Shown: one piece after another, positions 8,701 through 17,300 of the stretch
Numbering within the stretch: the stretch's first letter is position 1
Layout: every line of letters begins with the position of its first letter
DNA from: Chloromonas sp. AAM2
Lineage: Eukaryota; Chlorophyta; Chlorophyceae; Chlamydomonadales; Chlamydomonadaceae
Length of the DNA stretch: 20,054 nucleotides
Assembly (NCBI GenBank): GCA_004335635.1
Contig: QAXH01004593.1
Coordinates: 289 to 20,342, forward strand
Direction of reading: 5' to 3'
The notes under the pieces: generated by a model
The model's database searches: none
What the model saw: the letters and a program-made list of their open reading frames with translations, nothing else
Told to the model about the DNA's origin: nothing
Program-made: the position numbers and the translations under genes

Positions 8701-10753
8701 TGCCTGATGCAGCTGAACCTGCAAGCGCACTCACAAAGGCGAGAATTCTATGAAGAGGCCCAATTCACCGGGCTGTGCACTGGTTTGGCGGTGGTAGAAA
8801 AAGGAGTTGAAGGGTTGGTGTGGGTGGACGTTGTTTGCAGTAGATTTGAACGCAGCTAGGGCGGCTGTGTGGGAGGATTGTATGCAATTTCTCATGCGAA
8901 CATGCCGTCGCCATGGCACATGCAAGCATGCACACCGACTATCAAATTGACCATCAATGCATTGATCATGAATGCGTTCAGACTATTGTATTGTTGGGCT
9001 AGTGCGCGAGATGCACGGCGAGAGCTGTTTGGAAGGATTGCATGCCAACACCTGCTCACATGACATGTGTGTCATGCGTGCCACCATGCAGCACATGTGC
9101 CATGCATGCATGCAGACTATCGGATAGTTGGGCTAGTGCGTGAGCTGAGCGACGAGGAGGACGCCCTGACAGGGCCCAACGCGGTGTTCCTGCAGCATGC
9201 AGTGCCGTCAGTGCCCATCCTGCTGCTGGGCTTCATCGCACTGGAAGGCAGGGAACTGGTACGTTGCAATTCCATGTCTCTGGCAAAGCAGCTGTGCTAT
9301 CAGAGCACGTGACCCGGCCAGTGGGTGCAGCATGGCGGGCTTGAAGCTGGGAGGGCCTTCCCAAACGCATTTGGCAAGCGCTGTGATGTCTGATATGCAA
9401 TCACCACGATGCCTACCTACTTTCACTTGCTGAATATCTAGTGTTTATTCAACCCTTAAGGCTATTGCATGCATGCTGGCTGGCTTCAAGCCTGCACTAT
9501 GCCTGATCCTGTGCGCCCACTCCAGTATGCCTGACTGTCTGTCATCCCCTGCATCTATGCCCTCCTCTCCACACATCAGTCATGAATGCCTCACTTTTGC
9601 ACCTGCACTAACGTTGTCGTTCCCTGCATCTATACTACCCTTGCCCTCAGGTCAGCGCAAGTTTTGATTGCCTACGTAACTGCGTGCCCACCCTTATCAC
9701 TGGTCTTGTGCTTCACTGGTGGTCACACAATACCATGGACTCAAGCCAAGCATGTGCCTGCTCCATCCTTTCACCCCTTTGTAGTTGTGTGCCCATCCTC
9801 AGGTCAATCATGGTTGCCTGTCCCACCCCCTATTCACTGCATAACTGTGTGCCCATCTTCAGGTCAATCATGGTTGCCTGCCCCACCTCCATGCACTGCG
9901 CGACTGTGTGCCCATCTTCATCCCTCCCCTCAGGTCAATCATGAGCTGTCGGTGCCGGCCGTGACAGTGATGCTCCTGGCCTGCGCCAGCCACATGGCAG
10001 CCATTGGGTGCGAGCTGCTGCTTGAAGGGAAGATGCAGCCAGCCACGAAACTCACGCTTCAGGCAGCGGCAACACTAGGCAGCATCGGGCTCTTCTTTTT
10101 GGTAAGAAAGCTGAACTCTCCTGCCTCCAGCACACATTATTCTTGTGTTTGAAAGTCCTGCCCGTTGTGAATTGTTGCGTGAATAGTGCCACCTTTCACG
10201 ACCCCTTCCCCTGGCGAGAAAGAAAGCTGGAACTCTTGTCTCTACCTTGCATAGTCTGGATGCAGCACACCATGCTTGTTGAATCCCTACTTCTAATATT
10301 CGTTGCGACAGCGCTTTCATGCAGTGACTTCATGCATGACATGCACATGCTGTTGGCACATCTTGCAGTCAGAACCAGCAAGACCTTGTGTTCGTGACCT
10401 GTTCATATCGATGGCGTGTTTACCCGATGATGAGGTTGCACACGACAACGCGCACTCAGGCACATGACGGATGCATGTGGTCGATGGCACTGACTGATTG
10501 TCGAGGCCATGCTAAGGCCATGCTAGCAAACATGAAGCACATCGTGTTCCAGTTACTTTGTGGGCCTCCACTCTTGGCACACACCATGGCTATCTCAACG
10601 ACGGACCTTGCCTACACTCCGCAGTGCTGCCAAACCTTTGATTGTGTTGTCGTCGCGCAGGAAGAAATACGGACGATTTCATGGGCATCCGTGTTGAGCT
10701 GCACAGCAGCCTGCATGGCAGCATATGCTGCAAAACTGCTCAAAAAACCTTGA
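5766..10753 (+). CDS. DMT-superfamily transporter, nucleotide-sugar/triose-phosphate transporter-like, 7 exons
   Basis: Exons: 5766-6128, 6866-7033, 7724-7889, 8425-8559, 9116-9258, 9934-10101 and 10661-10753 (TGA). All join in phase to give 411 residues. Residues 1-100 form a hydrophilic tail, first acidic, then a basic patch KPKRARRPKKEK at about 75-86. Hydrophobic helices follow at roughly 102-120, 131-149, 178-198, 218-237, 243-262, 303-320, 331-353, 364-381 and 387-405. The end reads like a DMT/NST C-terminus: a GSIGLFFL helix, an EE turn, a last helix, then the lysine tail AKLLKKP. Such proteins usually have 8-10 helices and 300-400 residues and sit in Golgi, ER or plastid membranes, exchanging nucleotide sugars or phosphorylated metabolites. 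The KKP end resembles a C-terminal dilysine-type retrieval signal, but this is weak. Substrate is not assignable. Intron 2 appears to be GC-AG, and three borders have duplicated decoys. The gene structure is well supported. The family is a judgement from topology and C-terminal pattern. Confidence 0.72.
6129..6865 (+). other. transporter intron 1 with internal direct repeat
   Basis: Donor is AATCAAG|GTGAGG and acceptor is CTCTGCCTCTGCAG|GGG, phase 0. A segment of about 40 bases, GGAATGCAAGCAGCCTTATT... ending in GAACAGGATT (about 6460-6500), recurs as AGAATGCAAACAGCCGTATT... at about 6734-6773. A 100-codon frame at 6398-6700 contains one repeat copy and has no recognisable domain, so it is not called. 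Confidence 0.75.
7034..7723 (+). other. transporter intron 2, probable GC-AG intron
   Basis: Exon 2 is open to ...LWALQ, followed by CAG|GCGAGT. The GC-AG class matches its donor consensus well elsewhere, and phase 0 on this side matches phase 0 at the downstream acceptor GCCCTTGCTCCATGCACGCAG at 7723. The nearby GT at 7019 would also give an open protein if paired with the AG at 7740, but that would drop five residues before the next helix. The intron contains a 19-unit minisatellite. Its retention would hit a TGA at 7058-7060. Confidence 0.6.
7411..7695. repeat. 15-bp minisatellite, exactly 19 units, no indels
   Basis: The unit is ACCATGCRYGTGCYC, with variation confined to a few positions (ATC for ACC, CAT/CGT, CTC/CCC). 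285 bases divide exactly into 19 units. Because 15 is a multiple of three and no unit creates a stop, several frames stay open on both strands. They read as Cys-rich pentapeptides such as SPCVC/PPCMC, as TMHVL-like units and, on the minus strand, as His-rich GGHMH-like units. It lies wholly inside intron 2 of the transporter, ending 28 bases before the exon 3 acceptor. The predicted repeats are best read as by-products. Confidence 0.95.
7971..8130 (+). repeat. two intronic echoes of the exon 3 donor
   Basis: The true exon 3 border reads GGGGCGGCAG|GTGAGGGGTG at about 7880-7899. Near copies GGGGCGGCATGTGAGGGGTG (about 7972-7991) and GGGGCGGCAAGTGAGGGGTG (about 8106-8125) follow in intron 3, each keeping GTGAGG and each followed by CAGA(A/G)G. 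Only the first joins in phase to the next exon (g|GT of Gly233), so the downstream ones are treated as decoys produced by local duplication. Confidence 0.7.
8972..9022 (+). repeat. intronic echo of the exon 5 acceptor
   Basis: The true junction is CATGCAG|ACTATCGGATAGTTGGGCTA at 9116 onward. A diverged copy, GCGTTCAG|ACTATTGTATTGTTGGGCTA, lies 134 bases upstream and keeps the acceptor AG. Upstream of both are related GGATTG(T/C)ATGC blocks (about 8875 and 9036), so the duplicated unit covers intron end plus exon start. The 134-base offset is not a multiple of three. Using the echo would put the following exon out of frame and reach a stop. Confidence 0.7.
9646..9880 (+). repeat. three intronic echoes of the exon 6 acceptor
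   Basis: The true acceptor is CCCTCCCCTCAG|GTCAATCATGAGC at 9934. Upstream copies are CTCAG|GTCAATCATGGTTGC at 9803, TTCAG|GTCAATCATGGTTGC at 9863 and a more decayed CCCTCAG|GTCAGCGCAAG at 9651. The 9803 and 9863 copies are exactly 60 bases apart and share GTGTGCCCATC upstream. The real site differs by an inserted pyrimidine block (TCCCTCCCC), which may be what makes it preferred. Translation from 9803 meets TAA within 14 codons, and 9863 is out of frame (71 bases). Confidence 0.8.
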
Positions 10754-10906
10754 TGCACTTTGTTGCCACCAGGTTTGAGCCCAACCTCACAGCTGGCTGA
10801 TGGCAATCGAGTGGAACAGGTTGCCAAACAGTGCTTACCCTGTGCGTGCGAGACTGTGCATAACCCTGGAATTCCTCGCATTCGGTGTTTGTTATAAACA
10901 TGTAAC
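10754..10906 (+). terminator. transporter 3' UTR with TGTAA polyadenylation motif
   Basis: After the TGA at 10751-10753 the first TGTAA is at 10901-10905, in the context AAACATGTAACATCG. TGTAA is the common poly(A) signal of chlorophyte algae and normally lies 10-20 bases before the cleavage site. A 3' UTR of about 165 bases would be reasonable. The mapping of the transcript end is inference. Confidence 0.5.
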
Positions 10907-12247
10907 ATCGACTGCTGAGTGAGGGCGAAATCAGCAGCCAGCGGTGTGCACTCAGGTACATACGGCCTTGTTTTTGAGTTCCTAGTCTTGCTGGCTGTGC
11001 GAGCCTATTTTCATCAGTCAACACAACAGTTGAGGTTGTTGAGGTCTCACTCCTTGGGACTAGTTGAAAGCTCAGACCACCCGGGAAATCTCAGACTCTG
11101 GTCAGGATGGTTTGTAGGCTGGTCAGATCGTGAAGATTGGGCTCAAATCTGTCTGGGGCCTCGGCAGCTGGGTGCATCAGTCCATGAGCTGGCGCCTCGG
11201 TAAGCTGCATGACTCTATCTGGGGCCTTGGCAGCTGGGTGCTGGTAACTGGGTGCATGGCTACGCCAGCATGCTTCACCAGCATGAGATGCACGAGAAAG
11301 TGGCACTGAGTTATCAAAGTGGACCTGTGCCAAGTGCTGCCTTTGTTCGGAGTGAACTGAAATTCGTCCGGCTGATTGATTCGTTACATCAGGAAAGCCG
11401 GCAAAGGACACCGGACAGGATGTGTACAGCCCTGACCTACCCTGAGCAAGACCATGTAGACTATCCTTAGCAGTGCTGCGACCTGTCTGGCTGGCTGTCT
11501 GCTCGCTCAGTGTCCCTACGCCAGAGAGGCAACTATTGCTGGGTCCAGTTACTGTCACAGTGATTGTTTGCAAGATGGTACAAAAGCAAGTAAAGCACTA
11601 GTATACACCTGCCCGACTTGCTCGCACTCGGGTGCATGTGGGCTCCCTGCTGTTATTCTAACATGACAAGCAAGCTCTGCAGAGAAAAACCACCAGATCT
11701 CGCTGGGATACGGACGAAGACAGTAACTCACAGCTTGTGCCGGAACCATTGTGGGAACCATTATCATAATCAAACTGCATGCAGAGCATGGCACACATCA
11801 TTAGCTGATGGTAGTATATAATCCGCTTCAAGCACTCATCATCACATCATTTGTAGCACTTGGGCAGGCCTACTGCCTGAGGCCATGTACGTCCAGCAGT
11901 GACAAACGAATGGACAACAAGAAAGGGGCCCTTGTCATGCAGAAAGAGTGTGAGGCAACACCGGTGGTGGGTTCACACACCAATTTGCACGATGCAGCTT
12001 CATGCAAGCTGCATTCCAGCCAGTCACACAAATTGCCACGTCAGCTGCAAAAGAGAGCGGATCAAACTTCAGTTTATTCTCCACATCTCGTCCAATGTCC
12101 TTGAACAAAAACCGGAATTGTGAAGTACCACCATGTGCTCAACGCGACATAGGGTGCTGCCAACCCAAACTGACCCATGCAAGCCTGTTCACCTTGCCTT
12201 GCTGCAATTATCACGCAGATCATTACCCAGGGCATCAGGAGCAACCC
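10907..12247. other. intergenic region with short direct repeat
   Basis: No convincing gene. A 27-base repeat, CT(G/A)TCTGGGGCCT(C/T)GGCAGCTGGGTGC, occurs at 11149-11175 and 11215-11241. A TATATAA box-like motif lies at 11815-11821, and a possible transporter-like fragment at 11805-11880 is listed separately. The minus-strand frame at 11091-11573 runs through the repeat and has no recognisable domain. Confidence 0.5.
11805..11880 (+). pseudogene. possible EamA/WAT1-like transporter fragment
   Basis: After a CATTAG acceptor-like site the + strand reads LMVVYNPLQALIITSFVALG and then QAYCL. The YNPLQALI...FVALG pattern resembles the penultimate helix of plant WAT1/EamA (DMT) transporters, where NPL and a GE/GQ turn are typical. 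A second hydrophobic stretch, LARMGAVLVISIVGV at about 12254-12298, could correspond to the last helix, but it lies in the palindrome arm and no splice path in phase was found to join the two. Read as a decayed or unresolved fragment; chance similarity is quite possible. Confidence 0.22.
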
Positions 12248-12558
12248 TGCCAAGAGTTGGCGCGAATGGGCGCGGTGCTTGTTATCAGCATCGTGGGCGT
12301 GCCGAATCAACATGTTGAACCCATGGAGCAAGGTATTAAAAGCACTGCTGCCACACAACCAAATGTCAGAGCAGAAATGCCCATCGTGCTAGGCTGGCCT
12401 CACTGGGCTGACTGCCCAGCAGCTGCAAGCGCACATGCAACAAGCGCACAGGCACCGGAGCCCTTGTAGTCATAAGATCTTGGAATGCCCAGCCTGCATG
12501 GGCAAGATTCACATGCCATATGTAGGTTGGACTGATGCACATGCTGGTATACAAAAAA
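12248..12558. repeat. long palindrome, left arm
   Basis: It runs from TGCCAAGAGTTGGCGCGAAT to GCTGGTATACAAAAAA and is the reverse complement of 12589-12900. The outer ~220 bases (12248-12470) are almost identical to their partner, with about two mismatches in a 60-base sample. The inner ~90 bases carry clearly more differences. The arm holds an open frame that includes LARMGAVLVISIVGV. The same frame therefore appears on the minus strand in the other arm. Confidence 0.93.
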
Positions 12559-12588
12559 GAACGATGCAGCATGGGTGGAGTGCTTCTG
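12559..12588. repeat. palindrome spacer
   Basis: A 30-base spacer, GAACGATGCAGCATGG followed by GTGGAGTGCTTCTG, separates the arms. A shorter relative of the spacer recurs at 12908-12930, next to the third copy. Confidence 0.85.
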
Positions 12589-12900
12589 TTTTTTGTATAC
12601 CAGCATGTGCATCAGTCCTACCTACATAGGTGCATATGAACCTTGCCTATGCAGGCTGGGCATTCCAAGATCTTACGACTACAAGGGCTCCGGTGCCTGT
12701 GCGCTTGTTGCGTGTGCGCTTGCAGCTGCTGGGCAGTCAGCCCAGTGAGGCCAGCCTAGCACGATGGGCATTTCTGCTCTGACATTTGGTTGTGTGGCAG
12801 CAGTGCTTTTGATACCTTGCTCCATGGGTTCAACATGTTGATTCGGCACGCCCACGATGCTGATAACAAGCACCGCGCCCATTCGCGCCAACTCTTGGCA
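12589..12900. repeat. long palindrome, right arm
   Basis: Runs from TTTTTTGTATACCAGCATGT to CGCGCCAACTCTTGGCA, the reverse complement of 12248-12558. With a 30-base loop the pair could form an approximately 310-bp hairpin in DNA (cruciform) or in any read-through RNA. Confidence 0.93.
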
Positions 12901-13030
12901 AAAAAAGAACGATGCAGCATGGTTCTTTCTTTTGTATACTAGCATGTGCATCAGTCCAACCTACATAGGTGCATATGAACCTTGCCCATCCAGGCTGGGC
13001 ATTCCAAGATCTTATGACTACAAGGACTCC
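12901..13030. repeat. third, partial copy of palindrome spacer plus inner arm
   Basis: AAAAAAGAACGATGCAGCATGG is followed by CTTTTGTATACTAGCATGTG and then the inner-arm sequence through CATTCCAAGATCTTATGACT to ACAAGGACTCC. It is a direct repeat of about 12553-12686. It stops near the boundary where arm identity changes (about 12464/12684), which suggests that the inner ~95 bases are a separate repeat module from the outer ~220. Confidence 0.88.
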
Positions 13031-13635
13031 AGAATAAGCAAGAGGCATCACTGAATTGAAAGCGCGAATTGTCAGCTTGAGGCAACCCATCCGAGCATTA
13101 CACAATGGTGGGCAGAAAAGCTTAGTTGGTGCTGTGGTGAGCGTGCCATTCAAATTAGAGGCTATCCGCGGCAGCAAACTGCCTAAGCGGGCTTGTGATG
13201 TAGATGAGTAAGTGGGACACATAATGTTGATGTCCGGAAAACACGGCGCACCCTAGTGTGAAACCAGTATGTTATCTGGGACGGAGAAGCTCAAACCATG
13301 GAGGACTGGCACAAAGTGCTGATATCAGACCCTGCATGCCCGACGGACGTGCCATCCAACCATATAGCAGAATCACACAGCCGATCGAATCTGTTAATGG
13401 TGGCATTGTAAACTCTGGCGGCGGTTCATCTGAGGCGACCAGCAGCACTTTTTATTTCACTTTTTATTGTCAGTTACTCTTCAGCAGCACGGTCAGCACG
13501 CAGACCACGGCTTCCCGTAATTCAACTTGCGCGAAGCAGCCAACTCGCCAGATGACCTGACGTACGGCGTGAAGGTGTCTGCCGCTTACATTTTAAAGGC
13601 CTAACCACTGCAGTGCTGCAAATCGAGCTTGCATC
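13031..13635 (+). promoter_or_regulatory. presumed promoter/5' region of RPA1
   Basis: About 600 bases without a gene, between the repeat cluster and the RPA1 start codon. A T-rich run (CTTTTTATTTCACTTTTTATTG) lies at about 13448-13470. No TATA box or other positioned element is convincing. The RPA1 start context GCATCATGGGCTC has A at -3 and G at +4. Confidence 0.3.
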
Positions 13636-14314
13636 ATGGGCTCGCTCAGCACTGGCGCTCTGGAGGCGCTGCAGCACCAGCGTCCCGTCGAATGGCCGCT
13701 CATCATGCAAATGATGGGTGAGGGGACCGCACGCAGCACGCACGGCTGCGAACCTGTGCACAGCCCTAGCCCTCCATGCTGCAGCGCACGCATACGATGG
13801 AGGGTAACCAGCAGACACAAATTTACAGAGCGGCGGCAAACGTGCCTTGCGTTGTGCTTGGTGTGCAGATATTAAGCAGGTGGTGCCGAAGAACAACACA
13901 GCGGGCAAGCGCTTTCGTGTGCAAGTAAACGATGGCCAGCACACCGTCTATCTCATGATAGCCACTCAGATGGCTGAGGAGCTTGAAAGCCACCCAGACA
14001 AATATGTCAAGGGGACAATTCTTCAGTTTTCTGAGATCATCTCCAACGACGTAAATGGCAGAAAGTGGGTGCTAAAACCATGCAGCAGGACATCAAATCC
14101 TTGGGCTACCATCCTGCATGGGCCTGCATGCTCCCTTGGCCAGCAGTCATGCACAGCATGAGTATGGTAGTTTGAATTTGGCTATCTTGGACGGCCTTGG
14201 CCTTGCATATAACCATCATGCCACGGGTGTGCCTTGCAGGGTAATGATTGCAATCAACTTCCAAATCGTTGGCCACCACCCAGAGACCATTGGCAATCCT
14301 GTGACTCTGCCAGA
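13636..14314 (+). other. RPA1 N-terminal OB fold (RPA70N)
   Basis: Exons 1, 2 and the start of exon 3. It opens MGSLSTGALEALQ and passes through a D-I-K-Q-V segment, a core strand pair FRVQVNDGQHTVYLMIATQM, and NGRKVMIAINFQIV, ending with IGNPV. This fold in known RPA1 proteins is the basic-cleft protein-interaction module that recruits checkpoint and repair partners, not a major DNA-binding domain. Introns 1 (13718-13868, phase 1) and 2 (14065-14239, phase 2) interrupt it. Intron 2's donor AGAAA|GTGGGT restores NGRK-VMIAI and removes a read-through frame that looks open. Confidence 0.9.
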
Positions 14315-17300
14315 ACTCGGTGGGGCTCCAGCTCCCACAGCCAGCATGCCACCTCCCCAAGATCAAAACGTCCCACCAAACAACGCCCAGCCGCCCGGAG
14401 CATACGGCGCTCCAGCCTTTGTCAAGAGTGAACCTCATGCACCATCTTCAAACTACTACGGAGGCCCGCCCAGACCAGCACCAACTTACGGCCAGCAGCA
14501 GCAACCACAGCAGCAGTTTGGCCAGGCTCCAGCTTCCGCCCCTCCAGGCCCACAGTATGGAGCTGCACCTAGCGGGCCATATGGTGCTCAGCCAGCTGCC
14601 GTTGGGGTGCCAGGAAATTGGGGCGGCCCTAGGCCATCCGGTGGTCCCATGGGCGGAGCGCCAGGCGGCATGGGTGGGCAGATGGGCATGGCAGCAGGGC
14701 CAGGCGGCAGTTTTCTTGGCCGTGCGCCTGCTCCGCAGTACAATTTGGGTGGTGCAGGGCCGGTGGCACGGAATGAGGCGGCCGCTCGCATCGTGCCCAT
14801 TCGCGCCCTCAACCCGTACTCTGGCAGGTGGACCATCAAGGCTCGCTGCACGGCCAAGACAGATATGAAGAGGTGAGGCTTGGCACATGTGGTAGCTGCC
14901 TGGCTGACAGGAGTGCACTAAGGGCACATTGGCACACGCACATGCACATGCACATGCACATGTATGTCTGCGTGTGAACAAGCAATTCATGTGCTGCACA
15001 TGGCATGTCGTGCCATCACCATCACGTCATCATCATTATTATTACATGGCGTCAGTGGGTAGTCCAGGTGCTTAGCGGCAGCCGGCAGTCACATCATGCA
15101 CTGTGGCGTGCAATGTTCCAGGTTCAACAACACCAAGGGCGATGGGCGTCTGTTCAGCTTTGATTTGTTGGACAAGGACGGCGGCGAGATCCGCGTGACC
15201 GCCTTTGGGGAACAGGCGGACAAGTTCTTTGAAGTGGTGCAGGTGATGGGGGCAAGGGCAGGCGTGCATGTGCCTTCATAGGCGCAGGGCGGGCAGGGCA
15301 GGGCAGGGCAGGGCAAGGCAGAGCAGGAAATGGCAGGGCAAGGCAGAGCAGGAAATGCTAGGGCAGGAAATGGCAGGGCAGGTGTCGGCAAGGCAGAGCA
15401 GGAAATGGCAGGGCAGGAAATGGCAAGGAGATGTCCTCCAGGAACAGATGGGAACACGGCATTGAAAAGGAAGCTGGAGCACGCAGCAGGCACAGAGACT
15501 TCAAAAGACTGGCAGGAGGACGAGGAGGGAAGAAGAGACACAGTTCGCCATGGCTGGCTCAGGATGAGACCGTGGTTTGCCGGACTGTTGGCTGGATACT
15601 TCTAGTCAACGACGTTTGTTATCTGGTGGCTTGATGCTTGTAGCCATATGTGTTATGCTTTGATGCATGCAGCTGGGATTGATCGTCATGGTGGCCAAGG
15701 CCACGCTTAGCCAGAAGAAGGCGGTGAGTGTTGGAAGGATGACCACTTCAGGGGTTGGTGAACCGCATGCGGCATCCCTCACAGGGTGGCGGTAATGCTT
15801 TTTGACAGTGCGACCTTGGTCTTCCATGGGCCTGCCACTGATGTAGCCAGAAACAATGGATGGGAGGCTGCCAGGAAAGAGGGATTTGGAAAGATTGTGT
15901 TTTAGCTGCCGCACCACAGGCGCTCCTGCCATCCTTTCTATGTGTGAGCAATGCTTTAGTCAAGCTGTAGTCAACCCTGCGAACCCCATGTACTATTGCT
16001 GATATGTCATATCTCAAAGGTTAATGTACAGAGGTCATCGCACTTGCCCACTAGCATGGACTCACAGCTGATACATCGCATGATCATGACGATGGCAGGT
16101 ACTGTTTTTAGCCGCCCCCTCCAGCATAGCCACCACATCATCCGATTGTGTGTGCACCAACCATCCATCCGCCAGTGTGCCCACATGCATGCTGCTGTGC
16201 CCCTGGTTTTGCAGCAATTCAACAACACTGCGCATGAGTTTGAGATCCGTCTGGAGCGCGAGTCCACTGTTGAGGTCTGCCCAGAGGACGTGGAGACGCA
16301 GAGCATCCCCCAGGTCATGTTCAACGTGAGTCTGGGTTGCTATCTGTTCATGCAATGTGCGTAGGGAGCGCAGGGTACTAGGGAGGGTGCTAGGCAGGAT
16401 ACTAGGGAGGGTGCGTAGGGAGCATAGGGTAATATCTCAACTCAGGGAGGCGAATGAACTTAACCGCATCTGCAAGACTTGGTCATGTATGCGCATGTAC
16501 ACATCCATGTTCAAGCTGGGCTTTTGTGTGCATGTTGTCAAAGCACTGGACCCTCCTGTGATGCGTGCAGGTGGCATGGTTACCTGGTCACCAGCCCCTT
16601 TTGCTTGATTGGTTGTTTTTTGCAATTTTGTGCGCTGTGTTTGCCTAACTGTGGTTTTGTGGTCCTGGGTGCTGTCCAGTTCGTCCCCATTGCCCAACTG
16701 GAGACGCTTGCAATCAACACGTTTGTGGATGTCATCGGAGTGGTGGAGCAGGTGAGGGGTCGGCAGGCATGTCATGCATATGTTCGTTTACAGCATATGA
16801 TGCAAGTGTTGAAACTGAGCTTTCAGAAGACTCTGAGAGTTGCATGTGCTAGCCTTTCATCGTGCTCATGATCTGTGAGAGCCTTCACGCAATGTTTGGT
16901 CGGCAGCACCGCGAGCCCGAAGTGAAAAGCCGTGTGATGATGATCATGATCTGCTGCGACTCCGTCCCTCGCAGGTGCAAGAGTGGGTTGCCATCACTCG
17001 CAAGACAGGCGATGAAATCCGGAAACGCTCACTGGTCATCCGTGATGCGAGTAACAGGTCCATTGAAGTCACGCTTTGGGGCGGGCTGGTGGATGACCCA
17101 GGCAGCCAGCTGGAGCAGGTAAGGACCAGGGAGGGACGACCTCTGTGGGTGTAGCATTATGTGCTACATGTGCTAGAAGAGTAGTGCTGGAAGTAAATAC
17201 TGAGGGATTCCTGGCAGGCACATGCCAGATACAGAACAGTTTCAGCTGCCTAGACGTCAACGAAGCGTAACATACACAGCAGGAGTTTGCCACAAAGGCA

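Larger units (their letters stand above)
14801..16325 (+). other. RPA1 DNA-binding domain A
   Basis: Spans the end of exon 3 and exons 4, 5 and 6. Core pieces are IVPIRALNPYSGRWTIKARC, the KGDGRLFSFDLLDKDGGEIR strand-turn-strand, TAFGEQADKFF, the 17-residue exon 5 VMVAKATLSQKKA, and QFNNTAHEFEIRLERES. DBD-A is one of the two highest-affinity ssDNA-binding OB folds in the complex. The 51-base exon 5 supplies the strand equivalent to the family's V-Y-x-(I/F)-S-K-(A/G)-(T/S)-L. Confidence 0.9.

Noticed and set aside
11091..11573. 160-codon minus-strand ORF in the intergenic region
   Set aside because: It spans a 27-base direct repeat, has no recognisable domain and no splice or start support.
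12002..12951. Two proteins with the same C-terminal sequence on opposite strands
   Set aside because: The identity arises because both lie in the arms of one DNA palindrome. Their N-terminal parts are unrelated and no start or domain is convincing.
14065..14161. Read-through of RPA1 exon 2 past 14064 (KWVLKPCSR...)
   Set aside because: Splicing at AAA|GTGGGT to 14240 restores NGRK-VMIAI, the expected OB-fold strand, in phase. The read-through has no family match.
14448..14999. 183-codon minus-strand ORF opposite RPA1 exon 3
   Set aside because: It is antisense to the Pro/Gly/Gln-rich RPA1 linker, whose composition suppresses stops on the other strand.
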